From NCBI GenBank assembly GCA_013042795.1, contig JABDPK010000001.1, positions 1 through 9,326 on the forward strand: 9,326 nucleotides of DNA, written 5' to 3'. This document shows positions 1 to 7,497 of the stretch, one piece after another. A program made the translations under genes and the position numbers. Position 1 is the first letter of the stretch. Each line of letters begins with the position of its first letter. This DNA comes from Saprospiraceae bacterium. GTDB lineage: Bacteria; Bacteroidota; Bacteroidia; Chitinophagales; Saprospiraceae. The notes under the pieces were generated by a model. That model had not been told where the DNA came from, did not search any database, and worked only from the letters and a program-made list of their open reading frames with translations.

Positions 1-470
1 AGAATGGGCAGTTCCCAGCAAGTCAAAGTACAGTTCTCTGAATAACCATCCACTATGCCATCATTATCCAGGTCTTCTCCTCCCACGGGACAGTCGCAAT
101 CCAGTGTTGGTGCGATTTTATCTTCGAATAAAAGTGTACCCCAGCAGGTATTTCCTCCTTCATGTTGCACTTCAAAATCGAGATTGGCATCCAATACAAT
201 ACCAAGTACTTCTGTTGGCCCGTCAATATTTCCATAAACAAGAGGATCTCCTGCCAGATCAAATACAGTATATGTATAGGCATCATCATCAATATCTTCC
301 CCGATATCAACATTGCCTTCGAGTAGCATATCCACTGTCAGATCAATAGAACATTGCTCGTTGACACTGACATTTATATGATTATTACAACTAAGAGACT
401 GGGCATTTACCTTGAAAAATAAAGTAGTGGCACATAAAACCCAGCATAAAATGCAGAATTTTTTAATCAT
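1..470 (-). CDS. Partial: N-terminal end of a giant secreted protein, paralog of the gene at 655-5043
   Basis: The reading frame is open from an ATG at 470 to the left edge (156 codons) with no stop, so only the N-terminus is visible. The first ~24 residues are a Sec signal peptide: MIKK, a hydrophobic core, then VNAQ. The mature part begins SLSCNNHINV and runs to CWELPI. It aligns end to end, with one single-residue gap, with the N-terminus of the complete neighbouring gene. Roughly 60% is identical by eye, including CNNHINV, CSIDLT, LFEDKIAP, LDCDCPVGG and CWELPI, and the cysteines are conserved. By homology it should be a multi-domain T9SS cargo protein, but the domains that would prove this lie outside the window. 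It lies downstream of its paralog on the same strand with 184 bp between them, and a strong terminator in the gap suggests separate transcription. The start is supported by the signal peptide and by a leader shared with the paralog (AAACTCAAT, three bases, ATGATTAAA). Function is unknown; adhesion or a matrix role is a guess. Confidence 0.85.
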   Translation of the reverse strand, partial: MIKKFCILCWVLCATTLFFKVNAQSLSCNNHINVSVNEQCSIDLTVDMLLEGNVDIGEDIDDDAYTYTVFDLAGDPLVYGNIDGPTEVLGIVLDANLDFEVQHEGGNTCWGTLLFEDKIAPTLDCDCPVGGEDLDNDGIVDGYSENCTLTCWELPI

Positions 471-601
471 TGAATTGAGTTTTAATTTTGATTTACGATG
501 TAATTTGGCTTGCGGTGCAAACCACGCGGCAAGTTAATATATATCTCCTTAAGTATGATAGGATTATATATATATTTTTATAGATGTAACAGCAAAAACG
601 A
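471..601 (-). promoter_or_regulatory. Leader and probable promoter region of the partial paralog (no clear boxes)
   Basis: This is the space between the terminator and the ATG at 470, so it should carry the promoter and 5' leader of the partial paralog. It is AT-rich, with a TATATATATA run near 567-576. I found no convincing TTG / TAnnTTTG pair. A GC-richer island at about 508-532 can fold on the minus strand into an imperfect hairpin: CTTGC pairs with GCAAG, with inner GGT/ACC pairing. The last bases before the ATG (AAACTCAAT) match the leader of the complete paralog. Assignment as promoter or leader rests mainly on position. Confidence 0.35.
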
Positions 602-631
602 AAGGCCCGGTCAATCTAGTTGCCGGGCCTT
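590..631 (-). terminator. Rho-independent terminator of the giant secreted-protein gene
   Basis: A perfect 9-bp GC-rich inverted repeat (AAGGCCCGG at 602-610, CCGGGCCTT at 623-631) encloses a 12-nt loop. Read on the minus strand it is followed by TCGTTTTTGC, a U-rich tail. It begins 23 nt after the TAA stop at 655-657, the expected place for an intrinsic terminator. It separates the two tandem paralogs. Confidence 0.88.
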
Positions 632-654
632 GATTCTGTAAATCAGAAAAATGA

Positions 655-3600
655 TTACTCAATCACAATCATATGTTTTGTAGCTACATTTCCGGATGAT
701 TCCAGTGTATAATAAATCATTCCGTTTGTAGCCAGGTCTTTTTTGTTTATAACCAGTTCATTATAGCCAATGGTTCCGCTAAAGTTATAGGATTTCAATG
801 TTTTACCTGTTATGTCAAATAATGTCAAACTTACAGGCCCATCCTCCGGTAATACAAAACCAATAGTCGTTTCGATATTAAATGGATTTGGATTATTCTG
901 GTACAGGCTGAAATCTGTCTCTACATTATTTTCGGAAAGATCTATTCCTGTAACCTCCAGGTCTTTCCCTACATAGGCTTCCGCTTTAGTGATCTCGGAA
1001 TTGATATCAAGCAAATCTGAAAGTTTGCCGTCAGTTTTAGCTTCTAATACAAAAACTACAGGACGATCAGAAATTTCAGTATTACTGTGATAACTCATAG
1101 TCATGCGCTCACCAAAAACCGCAAAGTTTTCGTCAGAAGCCGATTCACCAATAACTTCAATTAATTCAAAATTTTCAAGAGATAAGGTAAACTGGAAACC
1201 GAATAATGCTTCTGCATTGTTGATCAGTTCAAGTTCGACAATTTCACCTTCAGAAATAACTTCATTGTTGAAATCAAATCTTATTATAGATGCAAGTTCT
1301 TCTTTTTCAGCTTGAAGATTTGCTGTTGCACTTCCATTGACATCACCGATTTTTACTCCTATAAAATTGGCATTCTCAATATCATCCTGGAAATTACTGA
1401 CATCAATTTTTTCTGTGTAATTCCAAGGATTGATAATATTCAAGGCGTCAGAAGCATCTATAATTTTCCATGATTTATTATTAGGGAATTCTGTATGAAT
1501 GCCCAAAATAAGCTTTCTCAACTCGATGAGATCCAGTGAAGAAACCTGCTTGTCATTGTTAATGTCAGCTGCAATCATCTTGTATGGACTATCCAGAATT
1601 TCCTGACCCAATACATGTCTCTGGATTAATAACAGATCAAGCGTACTGACACCATTCAAGACATGATCATTCTTCTGACCACTAAGCACATAGTCATTGC
1701 TGAATGGTGTATTTTCAAAGGCATATTCACCTGAAGGATTCGTCATATTATATGCAGGGTAAGCCGGGTTATCACTCATGAGTTCAGTCATCACACCTTC
1801 TACATCATCACCATACTCTGTCTCAATTTGTCCGGATATTCTACCTTCACCGACACCCATATTATCTATGATGCGCAGATTCACAAGACAGAAATCAACA
1901 TTCCCATTTTGATCCCAGACATAGACTGGCACCTGTGCCATGCCATTATTGTCAGCATCATCTGTTGTAAATATCCGTCCGGAAGAACCAAGGTTGGCAT
2001 CCCATCGATCAGCATCCTGATCGAAATAATCATCCTGATCCATATAGTCACCTGTTTCAGAATCGAAATACCAGAATGTACCATTATACCACATCAGGTC
2101 ACTGCTACTGTCATACTCAGTATCATCGCGAGGCGGTGGTGCAACATCTGTAAATGTGAACAACAGGTTATCTTCCGTCGTACAATTGTCAAAACTATTG
2201 ACATTAAAATCAATGGCCCATAATTCAACTTGCCCGTTATCACTCATAACTGCTGTACTCAGATTCAGGCAATATGGTGTAGGTGCTTTCTTGTCACTGA
2301 TCTGGAAATATCGCACCCTGCTGACATTGTTGCCACAGCCATCGTATACTCTCCATACTGCCCTGTGCCATACATTACTCGCATGTATGCCGTCAGGAAT
2401 ATCTATCGTCACTTTCTTGTCATTTCCCGAAGGATGCAAATAGTATGGATTTTCTGTGCCATTTACATATCTGGGTAGATCCGTTCCAAAATAATAATCA
2501 GGAATCCAATCTGAATTCATATCAATAGTCACTTCCCATTTTAGCCATTCGCTGCCACATTTTCCTTCATCATTCGCAGACGCACTCAATTGTATACCTG
2601 AACTATAACAGTTTTCATCTGCCTGGAAACACAGGCTATCCGCAATCGTTAAGACAGGATCCTGGGTGTCTACCAGTTTTATAACCTGTGTATATTCCCA
2701 TTTACCAAAAGAAAAAGGATTAGTAGGATCATATGTACACCAATCAATGATGGTCCAGTGATTAAGCACTTTGAAGCAGGCACCATCTTCAAAAATGAAT
2801 GTGTCACTTTCAACAGATACGCCGATCAGGTTACACGTCGCAACACTCCAGTCAGGTTCACCTGCATCATAGTCATCACAGTCAACAACGATATCTCCAG
2901 GAAATGAAATCGATCCAGGATTGAAAGGGTTGATTGGTTCAACAATGAACCATTGTGTACAACTGCTACAACTCTTGAATTGTCTCCTGATAGCTCCATA
3001 TCCACAACTTGGATCATAAGCAGGTACTTCCTGACCATCGTATTTTGGATTTCCAAAAAATCCATCATTTGGTCCTTTCCTCCTGGGTTCGGTATCTTCT
3101 ATCAGTTCATCGGGATCACAATCAAGGAACAATTCACCGCAAGCAGAATATACTTTCGGCAATCCTGTCATGGTAAAGTCATTATAATCCATATCACAAG
3201 TCAGGACCATATCGTCCGGACATTGCTGCACCGCATTTGATTTGTCTTCCAAATGAATTGTTGACCAGGCGTAGTTTGTATTCCCATAAGCATCAACTAC
3301 TCTGAATTCAACATCTATTTCATTAGATACTTTTCCTTCAAGATCCTCGCAGCAAAATCTTACAAAATCACCCCATTGGGTATCATATGGAGAACATGAT
3401 ATTTCTTTTCTTCTGACGGCTAAAGTAACTTCTGTACAGCCATCATAACTTCCATTATCCACATCCTGTGCATATACTTTCGCAATACCCTGGTATCCAT
3501 CTATTGGATTACTGATATTAGATAAACTTGTAGTTATAAATTCCTTCGTCACGGGAACAGGAGGTGTATGATCTACAATATGGACATCAATATATTTACG

Positions 3601-5043
3601 TCCAAGGTTACCACAGCAATCTTCGCTTAGATATTCAACCCTGTAAACCACCCCTTGCTGTGCATTATGCATTACATATCCAATATCGGGATTACCAGTC
3701 ACCTTAAGTGCACCTGTAACCTGTCCGATCCAGTATGTAATAAAACTGTCACAATAGTCTGTCAGGTGATCAGGATGGGGCAGTTGAACATCTGCTGCAC
3801 ATTTCCATGGATCAACGCTTACAGAAATATCTTCTACATCAATATCCGGACCTTCAAGATCAATAACCTTAATGACCTGGCCATACTGAATATATTCTCC
3901 GCTGCACCAATCAAGGATTGTCCAGCTACGTAAAACCTTTCTGTTGCCTTTACATCCGGGAGCACATACTTCGATATCCTGGTCAGTATACCCGGTAAGT
4001 ATATTGCATACTTCATTATCTATCGGTTGGGCATGGGGACCACTGGGGTTTCTTCCTTTAATATAATAGTGAGGATAAGCATATGGAACACCCTCATTAT
4101 TCTCGATTACCCTGTCTATATCCAGTTCGTCAGGTGTTACTCTATTGTCATTTGTATCCTGATCCCTTGTTGCCGGATTGTCAAAATAAGCTGCAATGGA
4201 TGCAGGGCTTATATCTGTTCCACAACTCATTTTTATAATGTGGTAAGGAAGCAGAATCTTGTCTTCTTCGGGCAATGGTAATCCGGAAACATCATCAACC
4301 CTTGCAGTGTCTATATCTCCAAGCCCGTAAGGTCTGAAGTAATATTCACGAACACAACTTTTTGTTGCGGTCGAACCATCGTAGCCGGTTGGATAAGTCA
4401 CAGTCCAGGTTCTTCTCAACTTGGAACCCTTACAGCCCAGATCTTCAAATACATCGAAATAACTTACATCGTCTTCTGTAAGTCCATCACAATTGTCATC
4501 AGCATTATCATCTACAAAGTCTCCAACATCTTCAGGAATCAGATCATCACGCAACCTGTCCCAGTACCTGTCTTTCAGGATTGGAAGTTCCCAGCAGTTT
4601 AATATACAATCGGGGTGATACTCCTTGATGCCATCATTATTCAGGTCCTGCCCGCCAACCGGGCAATCACAATCCAGCTGAGGTGCTATCTTGTCTTCAA
4701 ACAATACTGTTCCCCAGCACATATTCCAATTATTGTAGTAAACTTCAAATTTGAGGTTTGCATCAAGGATTATCCCATCGATCTGGGTAGGACCGGAATA
4801 ATTCCCCCATATAATTGGCTGATTTGCCAGGTTGTAAATCACAAATGTGTAAGCTGGATCCTGGATATCTTCACTGATATTGGTATCCCCTTCCAAAAAC
4901 ATATCAATAGTTAGGTCAATGCTGCAAGCAAAATTGACACCTACATTAATATGGTTATTACAGACCAGGTTCTGTGATGACATGGTCATAGGAAAGACAA
5001 ACACACAAATGATAAAAAAGAATGTGTAAAATCGTTTAATCAT
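655..5043 (-). CDS. Giant secreted multi-domain protein with HYR/Ig-like modules, dockerin repeats, cohesin-like domain and T9SS type A sorting domain
   Basis: The protein has 1462 residues from the chosen start at 5043. An in-frame ATG at 5100 would add 19 polar residues before the signal peptide; I prefer 5043 because the paralog starts at the equivalent Met with a matching leader. Residues 1-24 are a Sec signal peptide (MIKR, hydrophobic core, SSQ). The long middle (about 25-1060) is cysteine- and Asp-rich. It consists of diverged beta-sandwich modules, most of them ending in a strand plus a D..P-type boundary: FEDKIAP ~115, VIDLEGP ~392, IVDHTPP ~487, LVDTQDP ~786, ISDKKAP ~914. WTILDWC (~374) and WTIIDWC (~762) recur. 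This resembles HYR/Ig-like repeats. A carboxypeptidase-regulatory-like domain follows at ~1075-1125, dockerin-type repeats at 1125-1146 (NGVSTLDLLLIQRHVLG) and 1160-1181 (DINNDKQVSSLDLIELRKL), then FIGVKIGDVNG, a cohesin-like domain at ~1254-1368 (LFGFQFTLSL) and the sorting domain at 1377-1462 (YQNNPNPFN, LTLFDITGK, C-terminal MIVIE). Export is expected by Sec, then T9SS, to the cell surface. The ligand or function is unknown, and no enzyme motif is visible. Confidence 0.92.
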   Translation of the reverse strand: MIKRFYTFFFIICVFVFPMTMSSQNLVCNNHINVGVNFACSIDLTIDMFLEGDTNISEDIQDPAYTFVIYNLANQPIIWGNYSGPTQIDGIILDANLKFEVYYNNWNMCWGTVLFEDKIAPQLDCDCPVGGQDLNNDGIKEYHPDCILNCWELPILKDRYWDRLRDDLIPEDVGDFVDDNADDNCDGLTEDDVSYFDVFEDLGCKGSKLRRTWTVTYPTGYDGSTATKSCVREYYFRPYGLGDIDTARVDDVSGLPLPEEDKILLPYHIIKMSCGTDISPASIAAYFDNPATRDQDTNDNRVTPDELDIDRVIENNEGVPYAYPHYYIKGRNPSGPHAQPIDNEVCNILTGYTDQDIEVCAPGCKGNRKVLRSWTILDWCSGEYIQYGQVIKVIDLEGPDIDVEDISVSVDPWKCAADVQLPHPDHLTDYCDSFITYWIGQVTGALKVTGNPDIGYVMHNAQQGVVYRVEYLSEDCCGNLGRKYIDVHIVDHTPPVPVTKEFITTSLSNISNPIDGYQGIAKVYAQDVDNGSYDGCTEVTLAVRRKEISCSPYDTQWGDFVRFCCEDLEGKVSNEIDVEFRVVDAYGNTNYAWSTIHLEDKSNAVQQCPDDMVLTCDMDYNDFTMTGLPKVYSACGELFLDCDPDELIEDTEPRRKGPNDGFFGNPKYDGQEVPAYDPSCGYGAIRRQFKSCSSCTQWFIVEPINPFNPGSISFPGDIVVDCDDYDAGEPDWSVATCNLIGVSVESDTFIFEDGACFKVLNHWTIIDWCTYDPTNPFSFGKWEYTQVIKLVDTQDPVLTIADSLCFQADENCYSSGIQLSASANDEGKCGSEWLKWEVTIDMNSDWIPDYYFGTDLPRYVNGTENPYYLHPSGNDKKVTIDIPDGIHASNVWHRAVWRVYDGCGNNVSRVRYFQISDKKAPTPYCLNLSTAVMSDNGQVELWAIDFNVNSFDNCTTEDNLLFTFTDVAPPPRDDTEYDSSSDLMWYNGTFWYFDSETGDYMDQDDYFDQDADRWDANLGSSGRIFTTDDADNNGMAQVPVYVWDQNGNVDFCLVNLRIIDNMGVGEGRISGQIETEYGDDVEGVMTELMSDNPAYPAYNMTNPSGEYAFENTPFSNDYVLSGQKNDHVLNGVSTLDLLLIQRHVLGQEILDSPYKMIAADINNDKQVSSLDLIELRKLILGIHTEFPNNKSWKIIDASDALNIINPWNYTEKIDVSNFQDDIENANFIGVKIGDVNGSATANLQAEKEELASIIRFDFNNEVISEGEIVELELINNAEALFGFQFTLSLENFELIEVIGESASDENFAVFGERMTMSYHSNTEISDRPVVFVLEAKTDGKLSDLLDINSEITKAEAYVGKDLEVTGIDLSENNVETDFSLYQNNPNPFNIETTIGFVLPEDGPVSLTLFDITGKTLKSYNFSGTIGYNELVINKKDLATNGMIYYTLESSGNVATKHMIVIE

Positions 5044-5242
5044 GAGATTGAGTTTATTTATCATTTCAGTTTCTTCATAAGATGTATTGTAATAATACAA
5101 TGCACTTAATCCAAAGCTCTACCTAACCAAAAAACTGAAAATTCTGAGAGAGAATGGGCTTACATATTTGTAGCCGGAGTTTTGGTTCAGATATCAACTT
5201 TAGTATCAAGTTATAGTGTTCCGAAGAACGATTTCGTCCATA

Positions 5243-5272
5243 CAAAGATAAGAAGAAAGACCCTTTTTACAG
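5243..5272 (-). promoter_or_regulatory. Candidate Bacteroidota sigma-ABfr-type promoter for the giant secreted-protein gene
   Basis: On the minus strand, TATCTTTG (5250 down to 5243) is an exact match to the -7 consensus TAnnTTTG. It is preceded, after a 19-bp spacer, by TCTG, close to the -33 TTTG/TTG element. The start of transcription would fall near 5236, giving a leader of about 190 nt before the ATG at 5043. The leader contains a small hairpin (TGTATT at 5083-5088 with AATACA at 5094-5099). The box match and spacing are seen in the sequence; activity is inferred. Confidence 0.5.
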
Positions 5273-5313
5273 AAAATGTAAGACCCACCCAACACATAGT
5301 AAAAAACCTTATG

Positions 5314-5336
5314 CAAAAAGCCCAGTATTTTGGGCT
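5314..5336 (-). terminator. Possible weak minus-strand terminator hairpin upstream of the giant gene's promoter
   Basis: A perfect 6-bp inverted repeat (AGCCCA at 5319-5324, TGGGCT at 5331-5336) has a 6-nt loop. On the minus strand the stem is followed at once by TTTTGC, so it has the layout of a small intrinsic terminator. No gene ends here on that strand. It could stop antisense transcription leaving the mnmE side, or be chance. The stem is short. Confidence 0.3.
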
Positions 5337-5540
5337 AATTCATTGATTATCTGATATTTCTGTATGGAAAATATACCATAAAAGTGGTAGATAAAAAACA
5401 TCGGTTTTAAGCCTTAAAAGATAGAATTTCCACATTTTATCAACATTTATAAACCATCAAAATCAAGTGATAAAAAGCAATCCTTTTTTTTAATAAAATG
5501 ACGAACTTTAGTACCTGATTTTCTAATAAAATCCTTTTGT

Positions 5541-6950
5541 ATGTCATTCCCCGATTTAGAACAGACTATCATTGCATTATCCACTCCTCCGGGTATCGGA
5601 GCTATCGGGGTTATTCGCTTAAGCGGGAAGGATTGTATTTCTATAGTTGATGAAGTATTTTATGGCCAGAATCTTAAAAAAGTTGAAGGCAATACTGTAC
5701 ACTATGGCAAAATTAAAGATGATGCCGGAGAGATGATTGATGAATGCCTGGCTACCGTATTTCGTGGCCCAAGGAGTTATACGCGGGAAGATGTCATAGA
5801 GTTATCCTGTCATGGTTCACCCTATATCCTCGACCAGATCATTAAATTATTTCTCAAAAAAGGTGTACGTATGGCAGTGCCTGGTGAGTTCACATTGCGT
5901 GCCTTTCTTAAAGGTCAGTTCGATTTATCCCAGGCAGAAGCCGTCGCAGACTTGATTGCATCCAATTCCAAAGCAAGTCATGACCTGGCCATAGATCAGA
6001 TGAGAGGTGGATTTTCAAGGGAGATCAAAGAGCTCAGACAGGAACTGATCGACTTTGCTGCGCTGATCGAACTGGAACTGGATTTTGGTGAGGAAGATGT
6101 TGAATTTGCCAATCGGGACAAATTGAAAGTCCTGGTCAGCAAAATACAAATGGTCATCAGGAAACTTATCGAATCCTTTCAATTGGGTAATGTGATCAAA
6201 AACGGGGTAACGACTGTGATTGCCGGAAGACCCAATGCAGGTAAGTCTACCCTGCTCAATGCCTTACTTAATGAAGATAGAGCTATTGTTTCTGATATTG
6301 CAGGTACCACCCGTGATACGATCGAAGAAGTCCTTAACATAAAAGGCATTCAATTCAGGTTAATCGATACAGCTGGAATTCGAAAAGCACAGGATGAAAT
6401 TGAGAAAATCGGTGTAGATAAGGCCCTTGAAAAAATATCCAGTTCCTCTCTTGTCATCTATGTTTTTGATGTCACGGAATCCAAACCCGAAGATCTATGG
6501 GATGACGTTGAGCAATTTCTTCAAGGCAGCAAACTCCTGACTGCTGGGAGCAAGATCATATTCGTTGCCAATAAAATGGATCTCAATCCATATACTATTC
6601 CGGAAAACTATTACCAGGACGACCTGATCGACCATTCCAATCTGATCACGGCTTCAGCTTTGAACCGGATGAATATTGAAGCGCTGAAAGACACCATTTA
6701 CAATACTGTGATCGAGAATCCAGACTTCCAGGATCAAACCATCGTGAGTAATTCACGCCATTATGATGCGCTTACTAAATCCAATGAAGCCCTTGATGCT
6801 GTGATGAAAGGTTTGAATACAGGTATCACTGCAGATTTTGTTGCTATGGATATCAGGCAATCATTGCATCACCTGGGAGAGATCACTGGTGAGATCCATA
6901 CGGATGATTTGCTGGATTCCATTTTTTCAAGGTTTTGTATTGGAAAGTAA
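5541..6950 (+). CDS. mnmE: tRNA uridine-5-carboxymethylaminomethyl(34) synthesis GTPase MnmE (TrmE)
   Basis: MnmE works in the cytoplasm with MnmG to install the (carboxymethyl)aminomethyl group on the wobble uridine (U34) of certain tRNAs, using GTP hydrolysis and a folate one-carbon donor. The 469-residue length is normal. The N-terminal folate-binding domain carries TPPGIGAIGVIRLSG and the PGEFTLRAF / LSQAEAVADLI segments, followed by the helical domain. The inserted G domain is intact: P-loop GRPNAGKS at 229-236 (with Asn232, equivalent to the potassium-binding Asn of this family), GTTRDT at 255-260, DTAG at 276-279, and NKMD at 344-347. The protein ends in FCIGK, whose Cys is the conserved C-terminal cysteine of the family. 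The start is the ATG at 5541, beginning MSFPDLEQTIIALSTPPG, as is typical. It is divergent from the giant secreted-protein gene. The next plus-strand gene is 547 bp away, so it is probably transcribed alone. mnmG is not in the window. Confidence 0.98.
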   Translation: MSFPDLEQTIIALSTPPGIGAIGVIRLSGKDCISIVDEVFYGQNLKKVEGNTVHYGKIKDDAGEMIDECLATVFRGPRSYTREDVIELSCHGSPYILDQIIKLFLKKGVRMAVPGEFTLRAFLKGQFDLSQAEAVADLIASNSKASHDLAIDQMRGGFSREIKELRQELIDFAALIELELDFGEEDVEFANRDKLKVLVSKIQMVIRKLIESFQLGNVIKNGVTTVIAGRPNAGKSTLLNALLNEDRAIVSDIAGTTRDTIEEVLNIKGIQFRLIDTAGIRKAQDEIEKIGVDKALEKISSSSLVIYVFDVTESKPEDLWDDVEQFLQGSKLLTAGSKIIFVANKMDLNPYTIPENYYQDDLIDHSNLITASALNRMNIEALKDTIYNTVIENPDFQDQTIVSNSRHYDALTKSNEALDAVMKGLNTGITADFVAMDIRQSLHHLGEITGEIHTDDLLDSIFSRFCIGK

Positions 6951-7022
6951 CTTGCTATTCTTTTAAAGTTCCAAACTTCAAATAACAGCTCGTACCTAGG
7001 GTCTTGTATTTCTTGCTGGCCT

Positions 7023-7055
7023 GAATGAAATGTTTATGTTCATTTTTTATTTTTG
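7023..7055 (+). terminator. Possible AT-rich terminator of mnmE
   Basis: AATGAA (7024-7029) and TTCATT (7039-7044) form a 6-bp stem, extended by one G-U pair, around a 9-nt loop. A T-rich tail (TTTTATTTTTG) follows directly. It lies about 75 nt after the mnmE stop. The tail is convincing but the stem is short and AT-rich, so this is tentative. Confidence 0.4.
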
Positions 7056-7433
7056 ACAAAAAGGTGATCCATATCCTAGTATTTATAAAACTATCCCGCT
7101 GACAGGAATTTGTTGTCTGATGCTTTATTTATTTGTCGGGCTGAAGGTGGCGAGCTAACAAGAATACTAAAACACATTAAAAGAAGGAACGCTTCAGGTA
7201 TTTCATCACATGAATTAATTAAATATTAACAAGAAATAGAATCTATTAATTAAGAATAATCATACATTGAGTCGTATCAACTTGTTTTGATCAAGCTTCA
7301 ATAATGATATCAATTATTTAACTTGTTCAAATTAGCAGAGAGGTAACATTTAATATCATGATTGTAACAAATGAGAGTATAATTCAAATAAAACTGTAAG
7401 ACCATAATCGTACAGAATGAAGAATAATTAATA

Positions 7434-7463
7434 CATTTTGTCAATACTGCGGTTGACAAAATG
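7434..7463. promoter_or_regulatory. Perfect 11-bp inverted repeat before the PhoX-like gene (candidate operator or leader hairpin)
   Basis: CATTTTGTCAA (7434-7444) and TTGACAAAATG (7453-7463) are exact reverse complements around an 8-bp spacer (TACTGCGG). Skipping one base (A7433) allows four more pairs plus a G-T pair outside (7428-7432 with 7464-7468). The repeat ends 34 bp before the ATG at 7498 and overlaps a near-match to a -7 box. It has the shape of a binding site for a dimeric regulator or of an RNA hairpin in the leader. It is not a normal terminator, because the T-run at about 7478-7484 lies too far from the stem. The function is inferred from symmetry and position. Confidence 0.5.
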
Positions 7464-7497
7464 ATTAGAAAATTTAATTTTTTTCAAAAAGGAATAA

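Larger units (their letters stand above)
5101..5540. other. Divergent intergenic region between the giant secreted-protein gene and mnmE
   Basis: This stretch of about 440 bp has no credible gene. It holds the minus-strand promoter candidate (5243-5272) and a short hairpin (5319-5336). An AT-rich segment with homopolymer runs precedes mnmE, for example the T-run at about 5484-5491. I found no convincing TAnnTTTG box for mnmE and no purine-rich ribosome binding site before its ATG, which is common in Bacteroidota. Confidence 0.6.
6951..7497. other. 547-bp AT-rich non-coding region upstream of the PhoX-like gene
   Basis: I see no credible gene or tRNA here. The left end holds a possible mnmE terminator (7023-7055). 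The right half is very AT-rich and contains several palindromes: TTAATTAA at 7215-7222 and again at 7246-7253 (31 bp apart), TTGATCAA at 7287-7294, AATAAT/ATTATT arms at 7300-7318, ATCATGAT at 7355-7362 flanked by GTAACA at 7343 and 7364, and the strong inverted repeat at 7434-7463. It probably contains the promoter and control sites of the PhoX-like gene. I found no exact TAnnTTTG box; TACATTTTG at 7432-7440 is one base too long. Confidence 0.5.

Noticed and set aside
53..349. Short overlapping frames on both strands at the left end.
   Set aside because: They overlap the paralog reading frame, which is supported by strong protein homology; the others show no signal, domain or start context.
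482..532. A perfect AAGGAG (545-550, minus strand) followed by a 16-codon frame starting with TTG at 532 and ending 11 nt before the partial paralog's ATG, as a possible leader peptide.
   Set aside because: The start codon would be TTG at a wide spacing, Bacteroidota rarely rely on Shine-Dalgarno sequences, the peptide shows no run of regulatory codons, and the complete paralog's leader has no counterpart.
1103..4914. Many 60-130 codon frames on the plus strand opposite the giant gene.
   Set aside because: They are shadows of a long AT-rich, low-stop minus-strand gene and have low-complexity translations with no recognisable features.
6961..6982. AAGTT-CCA-AACTT hairpin just after mnmE as its terminator.
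   Set aside because: The five-pair AT-rich stem has no T-tract after it; the structure at 7023-7055 is a better candidate.
7025..7105. 25-codon frame beginning ATGAAATGT after mnmE as a small gene.
   Set aside because: It overlaps the possible terminator, has no ribosome binding site and no features beyond a generally hydrophobic composition.
7453..7482. TTGACA at 7453 with TAATTT about 16 bp downstream as a sigma-70-type promoter.
   Set aside because: The second box is poor, TTGACA is one arm of the inverted repeat, and Bacteroidota use a different promoter consensus.
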